A stretch of DNA of 60,552 nt from Streptosporangium violaceochromogenes (GTDB lineage Bacteria; Actinomycetota; Actinomycetes; Streptosporangiales; Streptosporangiaceae), in assembly GCF_014654615.1 (NCBI RefSeq), contig NZ_BNBB01000034.1, positions 1-60,552 on the forward strand. Reading direction: 5' to 3'. A program made the position numbers and the translations under genes. Positions 1-9,664 of this stretch are shown here, in pieces (within the stretch, counting starts at the first letter, position 1; every line of letters begins with the position of its first letter). A model generated the notes under the pieces. It was not told the DNA's origin and did no database searches. It saw nothing but the letters and a program-made list of their open reading frames with translations.

Positions 1-492
<492 letters not shown>

Positions 493-509
493 CGCGCGGA
501 GCCGGGCGG

Positions 510-1751
510 TCACCTCGCGAGGGTGTCGAAGGCCACCCGGAGGTGACGGGGACCGCGTAGGACCGGGTTGCGCCGGTAGGGCGGCGGGTCCTCCACCAGC
601 CTGGGCTCGCCGAGCCTGCGGGCGAGTTCGGTCAGCGCGATCTGCGCCTCCAGCCGGGCCAGCGGGGCGCCGAAGCAGTAGTGGACGCCGCCGCCGAACC
701 CGAGGTGCTGGTTGTCCGGGCGCTCGGGGAGGAACCTGTCGGGATCGGCGAAGCGCCGGGGATCACGGCTGCCGGAGGCCACGACGAGCCAGATCGGCGC
801 GCCCCGGGGAATGGTGGTGCCCGCGATGTCGATGTCGGCCACGGCGGTGCGCTGGGGCAGCAGCTGTACCGGCGGCTCGTAGCGCAGCAGTTCCTCCACC
901 AGGGGGACGGCCAGACCGGGCTCGTCTCGCAGCCTTTTGAGCTCCTCCGGGTGACGCAGCAGGGTCAGCACACCGTTGGCGATGAGGTTGACGGTGGTCT
1001 CGTGCCCGGCGATGAGGAGCAGGACGGCGGTGGTGACCACCTCGACCGGCGACAGCCGCTCCTCGGGGCCGTGACCGGAGGTCATCGCCGACAACAGGTC
1101 GTCGCCGGGCGCGCGACGGCGCTCCTCGGCGAGTCCGGCGAGGTAGAGGCCCAGCTCCGAGCGTGCCCGCCGGGCGGCCCGCGCCCGGTCGGGGGCCCCC
1201 TCGACGGGGTCGGGGTCCAGGGCGGCCACGACCGCCTCGGCCCAGATGTGGAAGCGCGCCTCGTCCTCCCGGGGGACCCCGAGAAGCCTGCAGATCACCG
1301 TCACGGGAAAGGGGTAGGCGAAGTCGTCCACGATGTCGACCTCGCTCCTGCCCTGGAAGGCGTCGATCAGGCCGGAGACCGTCCGGGTGAGCTCGGCGCG
1401 CATGTCGTGAACGCGCCTGGGGGTGTGCGGGGGGCCGAACGGCCGCATCGCCAGGCGACGCAGCCGGTCGTGCTCCGGCGGGTCGAGCCCGATGAAGCTC
1501 GGCGGCAGGTCCGTCTCCTCCTGCGGCACCACCGGCAGCGGGCCGGCGCCCGCCTGGGGGGCGCGGTTGCGCGCGTCGGAGCTGATCCTCGGGTCGTGCA
1601 GCAGGCCGGTGATCTCCCAGTAGGTGCTGACGGCGTAGACGCCTCCCTCCTGACGCGTCACCGGGGTTCTGCGGAGCTCGGCGTACAGGGGGTAGGGGTC
1701 GGCGCGGTTGGCGTAGTCGAGGATCTGCTGCAACAGCGTGGCCTGCGTCAT
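510..1751 (-). CDS. Cytochrome P450 (class I, bacterial)
   Basis: A 413-aa haem monooxygenase. Visible landmarks are the I-helix oxygen-activation motif LLLIAGHETTVN, the K-helix ExxR in LVEELLRYEPP, and the haem-ligand loop FGGGVHYCFG with the proximal Cys. I chose the ATG at 1751 because it opens on MTQATLLQQILDYANRADPY, a typical P450 N-terminus, whereas the frame further upstream overlaps the reductase gene. It is the last gene of a ferredoxin, ferredoxin reductase, P450 operon on the minus strand (53-bp gap), so electrons would flow NAD(P)H to FAD reductase to ferredoxin to this P450. The substrate is unknown. Confidence 0.95.
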   Translation of the reverse strand: MTQATLLQQILDYANRADPYPLYAELRRTPVTRQEGGVYAVSTYWEITGLLHDPRISSDARNRAPQAGAGPLPVVPQEETDLPPSFIGLDPPEHDRLRRLAMRPFGPPHTPRRVHDMRAELTRTVSGLIDAFQGRSEVDIVDDFAYPFPVTVICRLLGVPREDEARFHIWAEAVVAALDPDPVEGAPDRARAARRARSELGLYLAGLAEERRRAPGDDLLSAMTSGHGPEERLSPVEVVTTAVLLLIAGHETTVNLIANGVLTLLRHPEELKRLRDEPGLAVPLVEELLRYEPPVQLLPQRTAVADIDIAGTTIPRGAPIWLVVASGSRDPRRFADPDRFLPERPDNQHLGFGGGVHYCFGAPLARLEAQIALTELARRLGEPRLVEDPPPYRRNPVLRGPRHLRVAFDTLAR

Positions 1752-1804
1752 GGCGGAGTCCTTGGGCCGGTGTCCTTGGGGCGGATGCGGTCGGGTGCCC
1801 GCCG

Positions 1805-3199
1805 TCAGGCGGGGGCCGGGGTGAACCGGAGCCGCCGCTCGCTGGGCGAGTAGCCGCTCAGGGTCACGGTGGGCCCGTGGGTGGGCAGGGAGGGGTCGGG
1901 AAAGTCGGCCGGCACCGGCCGCGTCCCGTCCGTCCGCCGGTCGAGGTTGGTGAAGGCGGGCGGGAAGGGAGCCGCCGATTCGATGAGCCCCCGGTAGAAG
2001 TCCAGCCACCTGCCCTGGTCGAAGGCGACCGCGGCGATGAAGCGGCCCTGGAAACCGTAGGCCGCGACGAAGCGGTTCTCGGCGAGCGCCCCCTGGGTGA
2101 CGACGAGTTCGTCCCCCAGAGGCGGGACACCGACCGATTTGACGTTGACGCCGAACTGGGCCGACCAGAAGGCCGGGAGCCACAGGTGCGGGCGACGGTC
2201 GAGCCCGGAGCTGATCATGTTGTGGGCCGCGACCTCGGCCTGCGCGACCGCGTTGCCCCAGTGCTCCAGGGAGAGGAACTGGTATCCGAAGAGGGGATGC
2301 GGGGAGCGGGCGACGTCGCCGGCGACGAAGACGTCGTCGGTGACGATGCCGTGGACGTCGAAGGCCCGGCACCCCGCGTCGCAGGCGACCCCCCGCGGTC
2401 CCGCGGCCAGCCCGGATCCGGTCAGCCACTCGGTGTTGCGGATCGCGCCGAGCCCGATCACCGCCACGTCGACGTCGAGCGCGGCGCCGTCGGACAGGTG
2501 CGCGCGCCGGAGCCGTCCGGCCAGGTCGCCTTCGAGCGCCGTCACCGTGACGCCACAGCGCAGGTCCACCCCGTGGTCGCGCTGCAGCCGCGCCGCCACG
2601 GCGCCGACGACCCCGCCGAGCGCCCCCACCAGCGGTGCCGGGCCGCGCTCGGCGACCGTGACCTCAAGGCCGCGCTCGCGGCAGGCCGAGGCGATCTCCG
2701 ACCCGGTGAACCCGGCGCCGACGACGAGAACCCGGCGCGGTCCCGCGGCCAGTCGCCGGGTGAGGCGGGCCGCGTCGTCGGCGGTGCGCAGGACGAAGAC
2801 CCCGTCCAGGGCGGCCTCGCTCTCCCGGAACCACGGCCGGGCGCGGGCGCCGGTGGCGATCAGGAGCCGGTCGAAGGCGACCTCCTCCCCATCGGCCAGG
2901 CGCACCCGCCTGCCCGCCAGGTCCAGCCCGGCGGCGGCCACCCCGAGCCGCCACCGCGCGTCGAGTGCCCGGCGGCGGGGCAGTTCGGTGCCGTCGGCGG
3001 GGACGCGCCCGAGCAGGACCTGCTTGGACAGCGGCGGCCGGTCGTAGGGGTCGCGCGGCTCATCGCCGATCATGGTCAAGGTTCCGGTGAAGCCCTCCTC
3101 GCGCAGCGTCTCGGCGGCCCGCAGCCCCGCCAGGGACGCGCCGACCACGACCGCGTGGCCGCGCCGCCTGAAAACCTCCGCGGCGCCGTCAGCGGCCAT
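1805..3199 (-). CDS. FAD-dependent ferredoxin reductase (P450 redox partner)
   Basis: A 464-aa pyridine-nucleotide-disulphide-fold oxidoreductase. The N-terminal FAD-binding motif is VVVGASLAGLRAAETL, followed by DPYDRPPLSK, typical of rubredoxin/ferredoxin reductases. A second Rossmann motif, VLVVGAGFTGSEIA, binds NAD(P)H. The ATG at 3199 places the FAD motif about 15 residues in and gives an 11-nt overlap with the upstream ferredoxin gene, arguing for coupled translation. It should pass electrons from NAD(P)H to the adjacent [3Fe-4S]-type ferredoxin, which feeds the neighbouring P450. The C-terminus is somewhat extended relative to many homologues. Confidence 0.93.
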   Translation of the reverse strand: MAADGAAEVFRRRGHAVVVGASLAGLRAAETLREEGFTGTLTMIGDEPRDPYDRPPLSKQVLLGRVPADGTELPRRRALDARWRLGVAAAGLDLAGRRVRLADGEEVAFDRLLIATGARARPWFRESEAALDGVFVLRTADDAARLTRRLAAGPRRVLVVGAGFTGSEIASACRERGLEVTVAERGPAPLVGALGGVVGAVAARLQRDHGVDLRCGVTVTALEGDLAGRLRRAHLSDGAALDVDVAVIGLGAIRNTEWLTGSGLAAGPRGVACDAGCRAFDVHGIVTDDVFVAGDVARSPHPLFGYQFLSLEHWGNAVAQAEVAAHNMISSGLDRRPHLWLPAFWSAQFGVNVKSVGVPPLGDELVVTQGALAENRFVAAYGFQGRFIAAVAFDQGRWLDFYRGLIESAAPFPPAFTNLDRRTDGTRPVPADFPDPSLPTHGPTVTLSGYSPSERRLRFTPAPA

Positions 3200-3422
3200 G
3201 ACCGCCCGCCTCCTCGGCGGCGACCGGCACATCGGCCCAGTCGACGGTGACGGCCTGCACCGGGCAGGCCGCGACGGCTCTGGCGACCTGCTCGCGCTGC
3301 GCCTCGCCCGCCCGGGGAGTGTAGATCAGCGCCTCCTCGCCGTGCATGGTGAAGACGTCCGGGGCGAGAAAGGCGCACTGCGCGTAGCCCTGGCACCGGT
3401 TGAGATCGACGACAAGCCTCAC
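3189..3422 (-). CDS. [3Fe-4S]-type ferredoxin, P450 partner
   Basis: A 77-aa ferredoxin starting at GTG. Cluster ligands are C10 and C16 in CQGYAQC and C53 in ACPVQA. The position that would be the fourth Cys in a [4Fe-4S] ferredoxin is Tyr13, the pattern of actinobacterial P450 ferredoxins that often carry [3Fe-4S] clusters. The gene leads the redox operon and its 3' end overlaps the reductase start by 11 nt. The C-terminal tail (AAEEAGGHGR) is short. The role as electron carrier between reductase and P450 is inferred from family and context. Confidence 0.92.
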   Translation of the reverse strand: MRLVVDLNRCQGYAQCAFLAPDVFTMHGEEALIYTPRAGEAQREQVARAVAACPVQAVTVDWADVPVAAEEAGGHGR

Positions 3423-3648
3423 GGGCCCCCTGCCCCTCGACGCGAACGGCCATCAGGTTCTGCTCAGCCTAGGCCGGTGACCAGGGAAAACATCATCCGG
3501 AATCGCCGTGTTGCGGCTTTTGGCGCTGTCTTTGCCGGTTCCCTTCCCACGAGGAGGACGGTTCGCCGCGCGGGCCCGCCGTCCCGGCGTTGTTCCCGGC
3601 GCGGGCCGGGATCAGGACGGCCTGCCGCGCGTGGCGCCCTCCGCCCGG

Positions 3649-4227
3649 TCAGCCGGTCGGCGTGCCGTGGGGCGACGGTGACTCGTCGCCGCCACCGCCG
3701 CCGCCACCGCCGCCACCGGCGGCGGCGGCCTTCCGCAGTGCCTCCAGGTGCCCGCTGACGATGGGCTTGGCGGACGAGGCGAGGTCCTTCACCTCGGAGG
3801 AGGAGCCCGCCTGGAGTTCCTCGTCGATGTTGGCGAGGGTCCGCCGGTGCCCGGCCATCTGCGCCGCCAGCCACGCCCTGTCGAACTCCTTCCCCTTCAG
3901 CGCCGAGAGCCTGTCGAACACCTCGGTCTGCTTCTCGGACGGCTTCCTGGGCAGAGGCACACCTGCCCGCTCCGCCACCTGCCGTACCTTCGCGTCCAGC
4001 TTGGTGTGGTCGGTGACCAGCCTCTGGGCGATGTCCCTGATGGTCTGGTCGCCCGACCTCTCCTCGGCGAGCCTGGCCGAGGCTATCTCGGCCAGGTTGG
4101 AGCGGTGGGCTTGGACGAGGAACTTCTTGTCCTGTTCGTTAAGGCTCGGCTGAGCGAGAACACCGCCGGCGGTGCCCCCCAGGAGGGTGACCGCGACGGC
4201 CAGCAGGACGACGAACCTTCGGACCAT
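3649..4227 (-). CDS. Secreted DUF4142 protein with poly-Gly tail
   Basis: A 192-aa protein with a Sec signal peptide (MVRRFVVLLAVAVTLLGGTAGGVLAQ, cleavage after about residue 25), then the ferritin-like helical DUF4142 domain (about 30-165): SLNEQDKKFLVQAHRSNLAEI, AQRLVTDHTKLDAKV and an HRRTLANIDEE helix. The C-terminus is a run of about ten glycines encoded by a GGC-rich repeat, then a Ser/Pro-rich tail, possibly a slippage-prone linker. A GGAGG box lies 5 nt before the ATG. DUF4142 proteins are exported helical-bundle proteins of unknown biochemical function, common in soil actinomycetes. Confidence 0.88.
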   Translation of the reverse strand: MVRRFVVLLAVAVTLLGGTAGGVLAQPSLNEQDKKFLVQAHRSNLAEIASARLAEERSGDQTIRDIAQRLVTDHTKLDAKVRQVAERAGVPLPRKPSEKQTEVFDRLSALKGKEFDRAWLAAQMAGHRRTLANIDEELQAGSSSEVKDLASSAKPIVSGHLEALRKAAAAGGGGGGGGGGDESPSPHGTPTG

Positions 4228-4960
4228 GGAAACCTCCGCCGGTCAGGTCGTGAGCGGATTTAACACCTCCTCCTCATATGCGCGGATTTTTGCCGAATTA
4301 GCAGCATTTACTGGTAAACGATGGCAAAAGCTCTTCAGAGAAGTGTCACCCCGGCCCCGCGCCCGCATGAAAGGGCCGCCCTCCCGTTCCCCACCCTCCA
4401 CGGCGGGCCGTTCTCGCCGGCCCCGGCCCCCGTGCCGTGAGGTCATCGCCACCGGCGCCGCCCCCGGCGGGGGCGGGGCGGAGGTGTCGCGACCGCCGGC
4501 CGCGCCGGGGAAAACATCCCCCATGCGGCCGGCCACGGATTTTTCCCGCGCGCGCCCGGACGCCGGGGCCGCGCGGCGGGAGAACGGGAAGGGTGCGCGC
4601 CGATGTTTTTCCGTACGGACGGTAAACCCGGGCACCCGTCGCCACGTCGCTTTGACATGCGTACTATATCCCGCAATATCTATACTGATTCTTACCGAAA
4701 AATGGTTCACCGAAATTACCGAAAACCCTCACCCCAATACCCGGGCCGATCTCCGGCGGCGCGCCGGGAAAGCCCGCCCGCGGACACCGGAAACCCGGCG
4801 CCCCCCGCACCTCGGGCGGCCGGCGACTCCCCGGAAGACGGACGGCTCCTTTCCTCCGCGAGGAGGGCGGCCGGATCCGAGGGGACGGACAAGCCGGAGG
4901 AACCGCAAGGTTTAAAAGGGATGAAAGGAACAAAGGGAACTGAAAAGACCTGAAGGGAAG
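4228..4960. other. Intergenic region, divergent promoters of DUF4142 and PP2C-like genes
   Basis: About 730 bp with no convincing gene. The section 4255-4320 and the section around 4640-4730 are distinctly AT-richer than the surroundings and are the likely promoter areas. A purine-rich stretch at 4900-4960, with repeated AAGGGA/GAAAG units, leads into the PP2C-like start and contains its ribosome binding site. Open frames here have the Arg/Pro/Gly-rich composition of translated non-coding GC-rich DNA. Confidence 0.6.
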
Positions 4961-5821
4961 GTGCGTGCGAACGTGAAACGGCTCCAGGCGGGCCCGCGGC
5001 CCACTCCGGGGGCGAGGATCCTCGACCCCCTCGTCATCGGCACCGTGTCGGCGCCGTTCCCGGTGCCCGGCGTGATCCCGGACGCGCCCGGCAGGCGGCC
5101 GGACAGTGAGGTGGACGGCGCCGACCTGCCGGGACTGACCGTCAGGGCGGCCTCCGTCAGGGGGGATCTCCACCGCCGCCGCGGGGTCCCGCGCAGGGAC
5201 GCGATGGGGCTGTGGCGCCTGGGCGGTTCCCGGCTCCTCGCCTGCGTCGCCGGAGGGGTCGACGGGGAGCGGTCGCACGTCGGGGCGGCGGAGGCGTGCT
5301 CGGCCGTCCACGGCAACCGGGTCGACCTTCTGGACCACGTCGAGCGCGGGGCCCCCGCGACGTACTTCTTCGAGGACGTCGCCGACGACCTGCGGCGGCG
5401 GGCCGAGCACGACCGGGTCGCGGTGGACGCCCTGCGCACCACCCTGCTGGCGGCGGTCGTCGACCCCGGCGGACGCCGCGCGCACCTGACGCGGGTCGGC
5501 GACGCCACGGCGGCGCTCCTGCGCCAGGGGGAGTGGATCCCCTGCTTCCCCTCCGCGGCCGACACACCGGCGCCTCCCTCGCTCCCCCGGGACACCGGCC
5601 GGGCCGAGACCTCCGCCGTGGAGCTCCGCCGGGGCGACATGCTGCTGCTGTGCACCGCCGGCCTCGCCGCCCCCATGCGCGCCGAGCGGGTCGGCGAGCA
5701 GATGTCGGCCTGGTGGGCGCAGCGGGCGGCGCCCTCACTGCCGGAGTTCTTCTGGCAGCTCAGCTTCAGGATCGAGGCCCACGGGGGCGACCGTACGGCG
5801 ATATGCGGCTGGATCCCCTGA
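4961..5821 (+). CDS. PP2C-like protein phosphatase, probably inactive
   Basis: A 286-aa protein starting at GTG, with AAGGGAAG just upstream. The second half is recognisable PP2C fold: TTLLAAVVDPGGRRAHLTRVGDATAALL, RRGDMLLLCTAGL and a C-terminal GGDRTAICGW. The metal-binding aspartates of active PP2Cs look substituted: the usual ADG is VAGG, the TDG motif is TAGL, and the first Asp of DDRT is Gly. It therefore looks like a pseudophosphatase or a very divergent member. It converges with the vWA-like gene (40 bp apart), whose catalytic motif is also degraded. Cytoplasmic, no signal peptide. Confidence 0.7.
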   Translation: MRANVKRLQAGPRPTPGARILDPLVIGTVSAPFPVPGVIPDAPGRRPDSEVDGADLPGLTVRAASVRGDLHRRRGVPRRDAMGLWRLGGSRLLACVAGGVDGERSHVGAAEACSAVHGNRVDLLDHVERGAPATYFFEDVADDLRRRAEHDRVAVDALRTTLLAAVVDPGGRRAHLTRVGDATAALLRQGEWIPCFPSAADTPAPPSLPRDTGRAETSAVELRRGDMLLLCTAGLAAPMRAERVGEQMSAWWAQRAAPSLPEFFWQLSFRIEAHGGDRTAICGWIP

Positions 5822-5861
5822 ACCGGCGCCCGCGCCCCGCCACGGAGCACCGGGACACGCC

Positions 5862-6749
5862 TCACCCGGCGCCGGGCACCACGGGGGGCGCGAACATTCC
5901 CAGGTCTCCGGCCAGGGCGCGGGCGTCGGTCTCCACCAGCCGGCTCAGCCGGGTGAACCCGAGTCGGCGCCAGGGCTCCTCGATCCGCGGCGAGCCGCCG
6001 ACGACGGCCACCCCCGCAGCCCCGGGTTCCCGGCGGAATCTCCCGAGCAGCCGCCGCCAGTCCCGGAGAAGCGGGCAGGACAGCGCGTCGGCGATCATCG
6101 ACCCGCGCCGTACGCCGGTGTGAGGCCGCCGCTCGCCCACGGTCACGAGGATCAGCCTGCGGGCCGGATCGCGCCCGGGCAGGCGGCGGACCAGCTCGTA
6201 CAGCATGTCCTCGACCGGCGCCACCCCGGACACGCGGGCCGGGGACGGCTCGAACCTCGACAACGTGGTCAGGGCGCCTTCCGTGGCCTGGAGCCAGTCG
6301 CCCTGGATCACCCCGCGGTTCTCCGCCCCCCGCTCGACGGGGTGGTCGGCGTAGCCAAGCACGGCGACCCGCGCGTGACCGGTGTCGCCGGCACCGCCGG
6401 AGACGGCCTGGAGCAGCTCGCGGGCCCAGCCGAGTCTGGCCTCGACCGGCCCGGGGGCGCCGCCGAGCTCGACCGCGCACACCAGGTCGAAGGGCGTGCC
6501 GCCGGTGGGGCGACCGGGGGCCTCCCGCGGAGGGGCGCTCCGCCGGGATGGCTCCACCGTACCGCCCTCGAAGAGCCCGGTGCCGGCACGCCCCGGACGG
6601 CGCAGGACCAGCCTCGGCTCCCGGCGCCCTCCCCCCTCCGAGCCCCGCTCCCGGCCGGCGCGGAGCACCTCACCCACGCGGACGCCCCGCCCACGCGGAC
6701 ACCGTCCGGCCGTGCAACCGGGCCTCCCCGCGGGTGTCACCCATTTCAT
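5862..6749 (-). CDS. vWA-like protein with degenerate metal site
   Basis: A 295-aa protein whose C-terminal 200 residues resemble a von Willebrand A fold: beta-1 FDLVCAVELGGAPGPVEARL, then helix LGWARELLQAV, beta HARVAVLGYADH, and later RRLILVTVGERRPH. The MIDAS residues (DxSxS and a later Asp) are not present, so metal-dependent ligand binding is doubtful. The first 80 or so residues are Arg/Gly/Pro-rich and may be linker or untranslated; GTG at 6677 is a plausible alternative start. It faces the PP2C-like gene. A joint signalling role is inferred from adjacency only. Confidence 0.6.
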   Translation of the reverse strand: MKWVTPAGRPGCTAGRCPRGRGVRVGEVLRAGRERGSEGGGRREPRLVLRRPGRAGTGLFEGGTVEPSRRSAPPREAPGRPTGGTPFDLVCAVELGGAPGPVEARLGWARELLQAVSGGAGDTGHARVAVLGYADHPVERGAENRGVIQGDWLQATEGALTTLSRFEPSPARVSGVAPVEDMLYELVRRLPGRDPARRLILVTVGERRPHTGVRRGSMIADALSCPLLRDWRRLLGRFRREPGAAGVAVVGGSPRIEEPWRRLGFTRLSRLVETDARALAGDLGMFAPPVVPGAG

Positions 6750-7010
6750 CCACCGATTTAACGAACATCCCCCGGAACATTACCCCTTCGCGATCCCGCT
6801 TCACATTCTTCACAATGGCCATTTGACCCCAAAGATCCTCATTCCAGATATTTCAGACTTTCGTGGAACGGGGATCGGCGTGGCGACGTCCGGAAAACCC
6901 GCGCGGTGACCTGCGGCGGCTCCGCGGCGGCCGGCGCGGGAAACGGCGGGGGCAGGGGAACGGACTTGAGCGGCGGACGGGTGCGTCCGTGTCGAGGACG
7001 CCGCCCCGCG

Positions 7011-7424
7011 TCACCGCTCCCGGGGGTCCGTCCCGTTCCCGGGCCCGCCGTCCTCGGCCGTGCCGGGTGGCGCGGAGTCCTCGGGCCACACGTCGGGCAA
7101 GGCGTGTTCCTCGGGCCAGTCGGCCGGCTCCAGCAACCTCCGTACGACGGGATTGTCGAAGAAGGAGGTGAAGGCGCCGACGACTCCCTCTCCCAGGGGA
7201 CGGAACGCCTCGACCACGGCGTGAGTGTGCGTGCCGACCCCTTGCAGCAGCTCCTCGACGGCGTGCGGCAGCGGCGGCGTGGGCAGCGCGAGCCTTACCC
7301 TGGGCGGAGGTTTCTCCGGCGGCGCCCAGCGCATGGAATCCTCGCTCATGGTGAGCCATTCGTCCACGACTCCGTCGATGGCGTCGAGCACGTGATCGGA
7401 GTCGCCGTGCGTGTCGCGGTGCAT
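7011..7424 (-). CDS. Small acidic protein of unknown function
   Basis: A 137-aa protein (MHRDTHGDSDHVLDAIDGVV...). A clear ribosome binding site (GGAAGGGA) lies 6-8 nt before the ATG at 7424. It is acidic at both ends, with a central proline-rich segment (WAPPEKPPPRVRLALPTPPLP) and a C-terminal tail rich in Asp, Gly and Pro. No signal peptide or membrane segment. It lies downstream of the SpoIIE-type phosphatase on the same strand, separated by a probable terminator. I do not recognise the family. Confidence 0.65.
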   Translation of the reverse strand: MHRDTHGDSDHVLDAIDGVVDEWLTMSEDSMRWAPPEKPPPRVRLALPTPPLPHAVEELLQGVGTHTHAVVEAFRPLGEGVVGAFTSFFDNPVVRRLLEPADWPEEHALPDVWPEDSAPPGTAEDGGPGNGTDPRER

Positions 7425-7477
7425 ATCGTTTCCCTTCCAGGGGCGGGACTCGACAACTCGACGGTACCGCGCCGCGC

Positions 7478-7511
7478 GGGGCGGCACCCTCGTCCTCCGG
7501 CCTGCCGCCCC
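7478..7511 (-). terminator. Hairpin after the SpoIIE-type gene
   Basis: A 9-bp perfect stem (GGGGCGGCA with TGCCGCCCC) and 16-nt loop, 21 bp past the stop of the phosphatase gene. There is no T-tract, as is usual in actinomycetes. Confidence 0.5.
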
Positions 7512-7531
7512 GGCGTGGGCGCCCGCCCCCT

Positions 7532-9664
7532 TCAGCCGTCTTCCAGGACCGGGCGGAGCAGCAGCAGGGCGATGTCGTCGTTGCGGTGACTGATATGCCG
7601 GGCGTACCGGATCAGCGCGTCGGCGATCTCCTCCAGCGGCCGGTCTCCGGTGCGCGCCAGCTCGTCGCCGAGATCGGCCTGGGCGTCCTCGATGTCCGCT
7701 CCCGGCGTTTCGACCAGGCCGTCGGTGTACAGGGCGAGGACGGCCCCCGGGGGCAGCGAGATCTCCATGTGCGGGTACTCGGCCTCGTGATCGATGCCCA
7801 GCAGCAGGCCACCGGGGACCTCCAGCGGCCGCACGCCGCCGCCGGGATCGCGCAGCAGGGGCTGAGGGTGCCCTGCCCGCGCCAGGCACGCCCGGTGACG
7901 GCGCAGGTCGAAATGGACGTAGACACAGCTGGCGAACAGGCCGGGGTCCAGGTCGACCAGGAGGTGGTTGGTCCGGCTCAGCACCTCTCCGGGGTCGGCA
8001 CCGGCCGTGGCGTAGGCGCGGACGGCGGTGCGCACCTGCCCCATGAGGGCGGCGGCGGTGACGTTGTGCCCCTGGACGTCGCCCACGACGGCGGCGGCGG
8101 AGTTCTCGTCCAGCCGGATGAGGTCGTAGAAGTCTCCCCCGATGTCCATGCCCTCCGTCCCCGGCAGGTAGCGGGCGGCGGCGGTCAGGCCGGGCAGGGC
8201 GGGAAGGGCGTGCGGCAGCAGGTTCTCCTGCAGGGCGTGGGCGAGCCCCAGCTTGGCGTCGTACAGGCGGGCCCGCTCCAGGGCCTGGGCGATCAGGCCG
8301 CCGAGCGAGATCAGCACGGCGCGTTCCTCGACGGTGAACCGGTGCGGCCGGGCGAAGGCCAGGATGCAGGCGCCGACGAGCCTCCTGGAGGCGGTGAGCG
8401 GCAGGAACGCCCAGGCGGCCATCCCGTCGTCGGGGGCCACCGCCGCGGGGCGGATCCGCTCCAGCTCCTCCCGGGAGCCGAAGAAGCCCGGCGCCCCGGT
8501 GGCCAGCGCCCGTGTGCCCAGGATGGGTGAGGTCAGGGGAAGCCTGTCGTACCGTTCCCTGACGTGGGGCGGGTAGCCGCGGTCGCCGACGACGCTCAGC
8601 CGGCCGTCCTCGACCGCGAGCAGGGCCATGGCGTCGGCGCCGAAGGCCGGCACGATCTGGCCGGCCACCAGGTCCACCACGTCCTGCACGCCGACGGCCT
8701 CGGTCAGCGCGCCCGCCAGGTGGAGAACGTGATAGAGCGTCCCGACCCGGGTGGGCGTCGCCGGGCCGACGTCCGGCAGGGGCGCCGGGCCGGCCTCCTG
8801 CTCCACCACCGCCGGGGTGACGCGCATGGTGATCCCGGAGATGGTGGGGTAGAGCTCGAAGGAGAGCCAGCGGTCCGGCGGGCGCAGCGCCACGAACGAG
8901 GTGGGCTGCTGGCTGATCAGCGCCGCCCGGTGACGGTCCTCGTACACCGGGTCGCTCAGCCAGGGCACCACGGTCCACAGGGGGGAGCCGAGCATCCGCC
9001 AGATCTGCTCGCCGATCAGCTCGGCCCCCCGGGGGGTGACGAAGGTGATGCGGCCGTCGGCGTCCAGGGCGCACAGTCCCTCGGGCAGGCGCGCGGCCAC
9101 CGCCTCCAGCGCCTCGGCCGGCCCCAGCCGGGGGGCGTGCAGCGTGCGGGGCTCGATGCCCGGCCGTACGCGGTAACCGGCCTTGTCGGCCTCCTCAAGT
9201 TCCTTTCCCATGCTCGCGGTGACGGTCAGGAGGGCCTCGCGTTCGGCGGGGGCCAGCGAGGAGGGGTGCGAGCCGGACCACAGGACGTACAGCCCGCCGT
9301 AGACGGTCGTCTCACCGCTCAGCGGCAGCGCGGCCAGCGCGAACTCATACGGCATGGCGAGGGCGGCGCCCGGATAGGAGCGGGCCATCTCCTCCTCGCC
9401 GCCCACCCACACCAGCCGCCTCTCACGGATCGCGTCGGTCACCGGCATGGGGGTGCTCAGGCTCATCCGCTCCCACGGCCGGACGAAGTCGCGGGGGATG
9501 CCCTTCATCACCGCCACCTCCAGCACCTGCCCCTCGGGCGCCAGAAGGTAGATCACCCCGGTGTGCGCGCCGACCTCGTCCAGGACCGCGACCAGATCCC
9601 TTGCCAGCGCGTCGAGGCCGCCCCCCCGGGAACGGCCGCGCAGAGTGGGAGGGTACCCCGACAC
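7532..9664 (-). CDS. GAF-PAS-GAF sensor with SpoIIE-type PP2C phosphatase domain
   Basis: About 710 aa from the GTG at 9664; the start is uncertain because the frame stays open to 9976, but the upstream translation is not convincing. Domains in order: GAF (about 15-170, with TGVIYLLAPEGQ), PAS (about 185-295, LDADGRITFVTPRGAELIG), GAF (about 315-465, ending in a helix LIAQALERARLYDAKLG), and SpoIIE/PP2C (about 470-708) with GGDFYDL, GDVQGH, AGHPQP, LYTDGLVE and NDDIALLLL all intact. Such proteins dephosphorylate anti-sigma-factor antagonists in response to small molecules or redox/light signals. Partners are not in this window. It is transcribed divergently from a P450. Confidence 0.92.
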   Translation of the reverse strand: MSGYPPTLRGRSRGGGLDALARDLVAVLDEVGAHTGVIYLLAPEGQVLEVAVMKGIPRDFVRPWERMSLSTPMPVTDAIRERRLVWVGGEEEMARSYPGAALAMPYEFALAALPLSGETTVYGGLYVLWSGSHPSSLAPAEREALLTVTASMGKELEEADKAGYRVRPGIEPRTLHAPRLGPAEALEAVAARLPEGLCALDADGRITFVTPRGAELIGEQIWRMLGSPLWTVVPWLSDPVYEDRHRAALISQQPTSFVALRPPDRWLSFELYPTISGITMRVTPAVVEQEAGPAPLPDVGPATPTRVGTLYHVLHLAGALTEAVGVQDVVDLVAGQIVPAFGADAMALLAVEDGRLSVVGDRGYPPHVRERYDRLPLTSPILGTRALATGAPGFFGSREELERIRPAAVAPDDGMAAWAFLPLTASRRLVGACILAFARPHRFTVEERAVLISLGGLIAQALERARLYDAKLGLAHALQENLLPHALPALPGLTAAARYLPGTEGMDIGGDFYDLIRLDENSAAAVVGDVQGHNVTAAALMGQVRTAVRAYATAGADPGEVLSRTNHLLVDLDPGLFASCVYVHFDLRRHRACLARAGHPQPLLRDPGGGVRPLEVPGGLLLGIDHEAEYPHMEISLPPGAVLALYTDGLVETPGADIEDAQADLGDELARTGDRPLEEIADALIRYARHISHRNDDIALLLLRPVLEDG

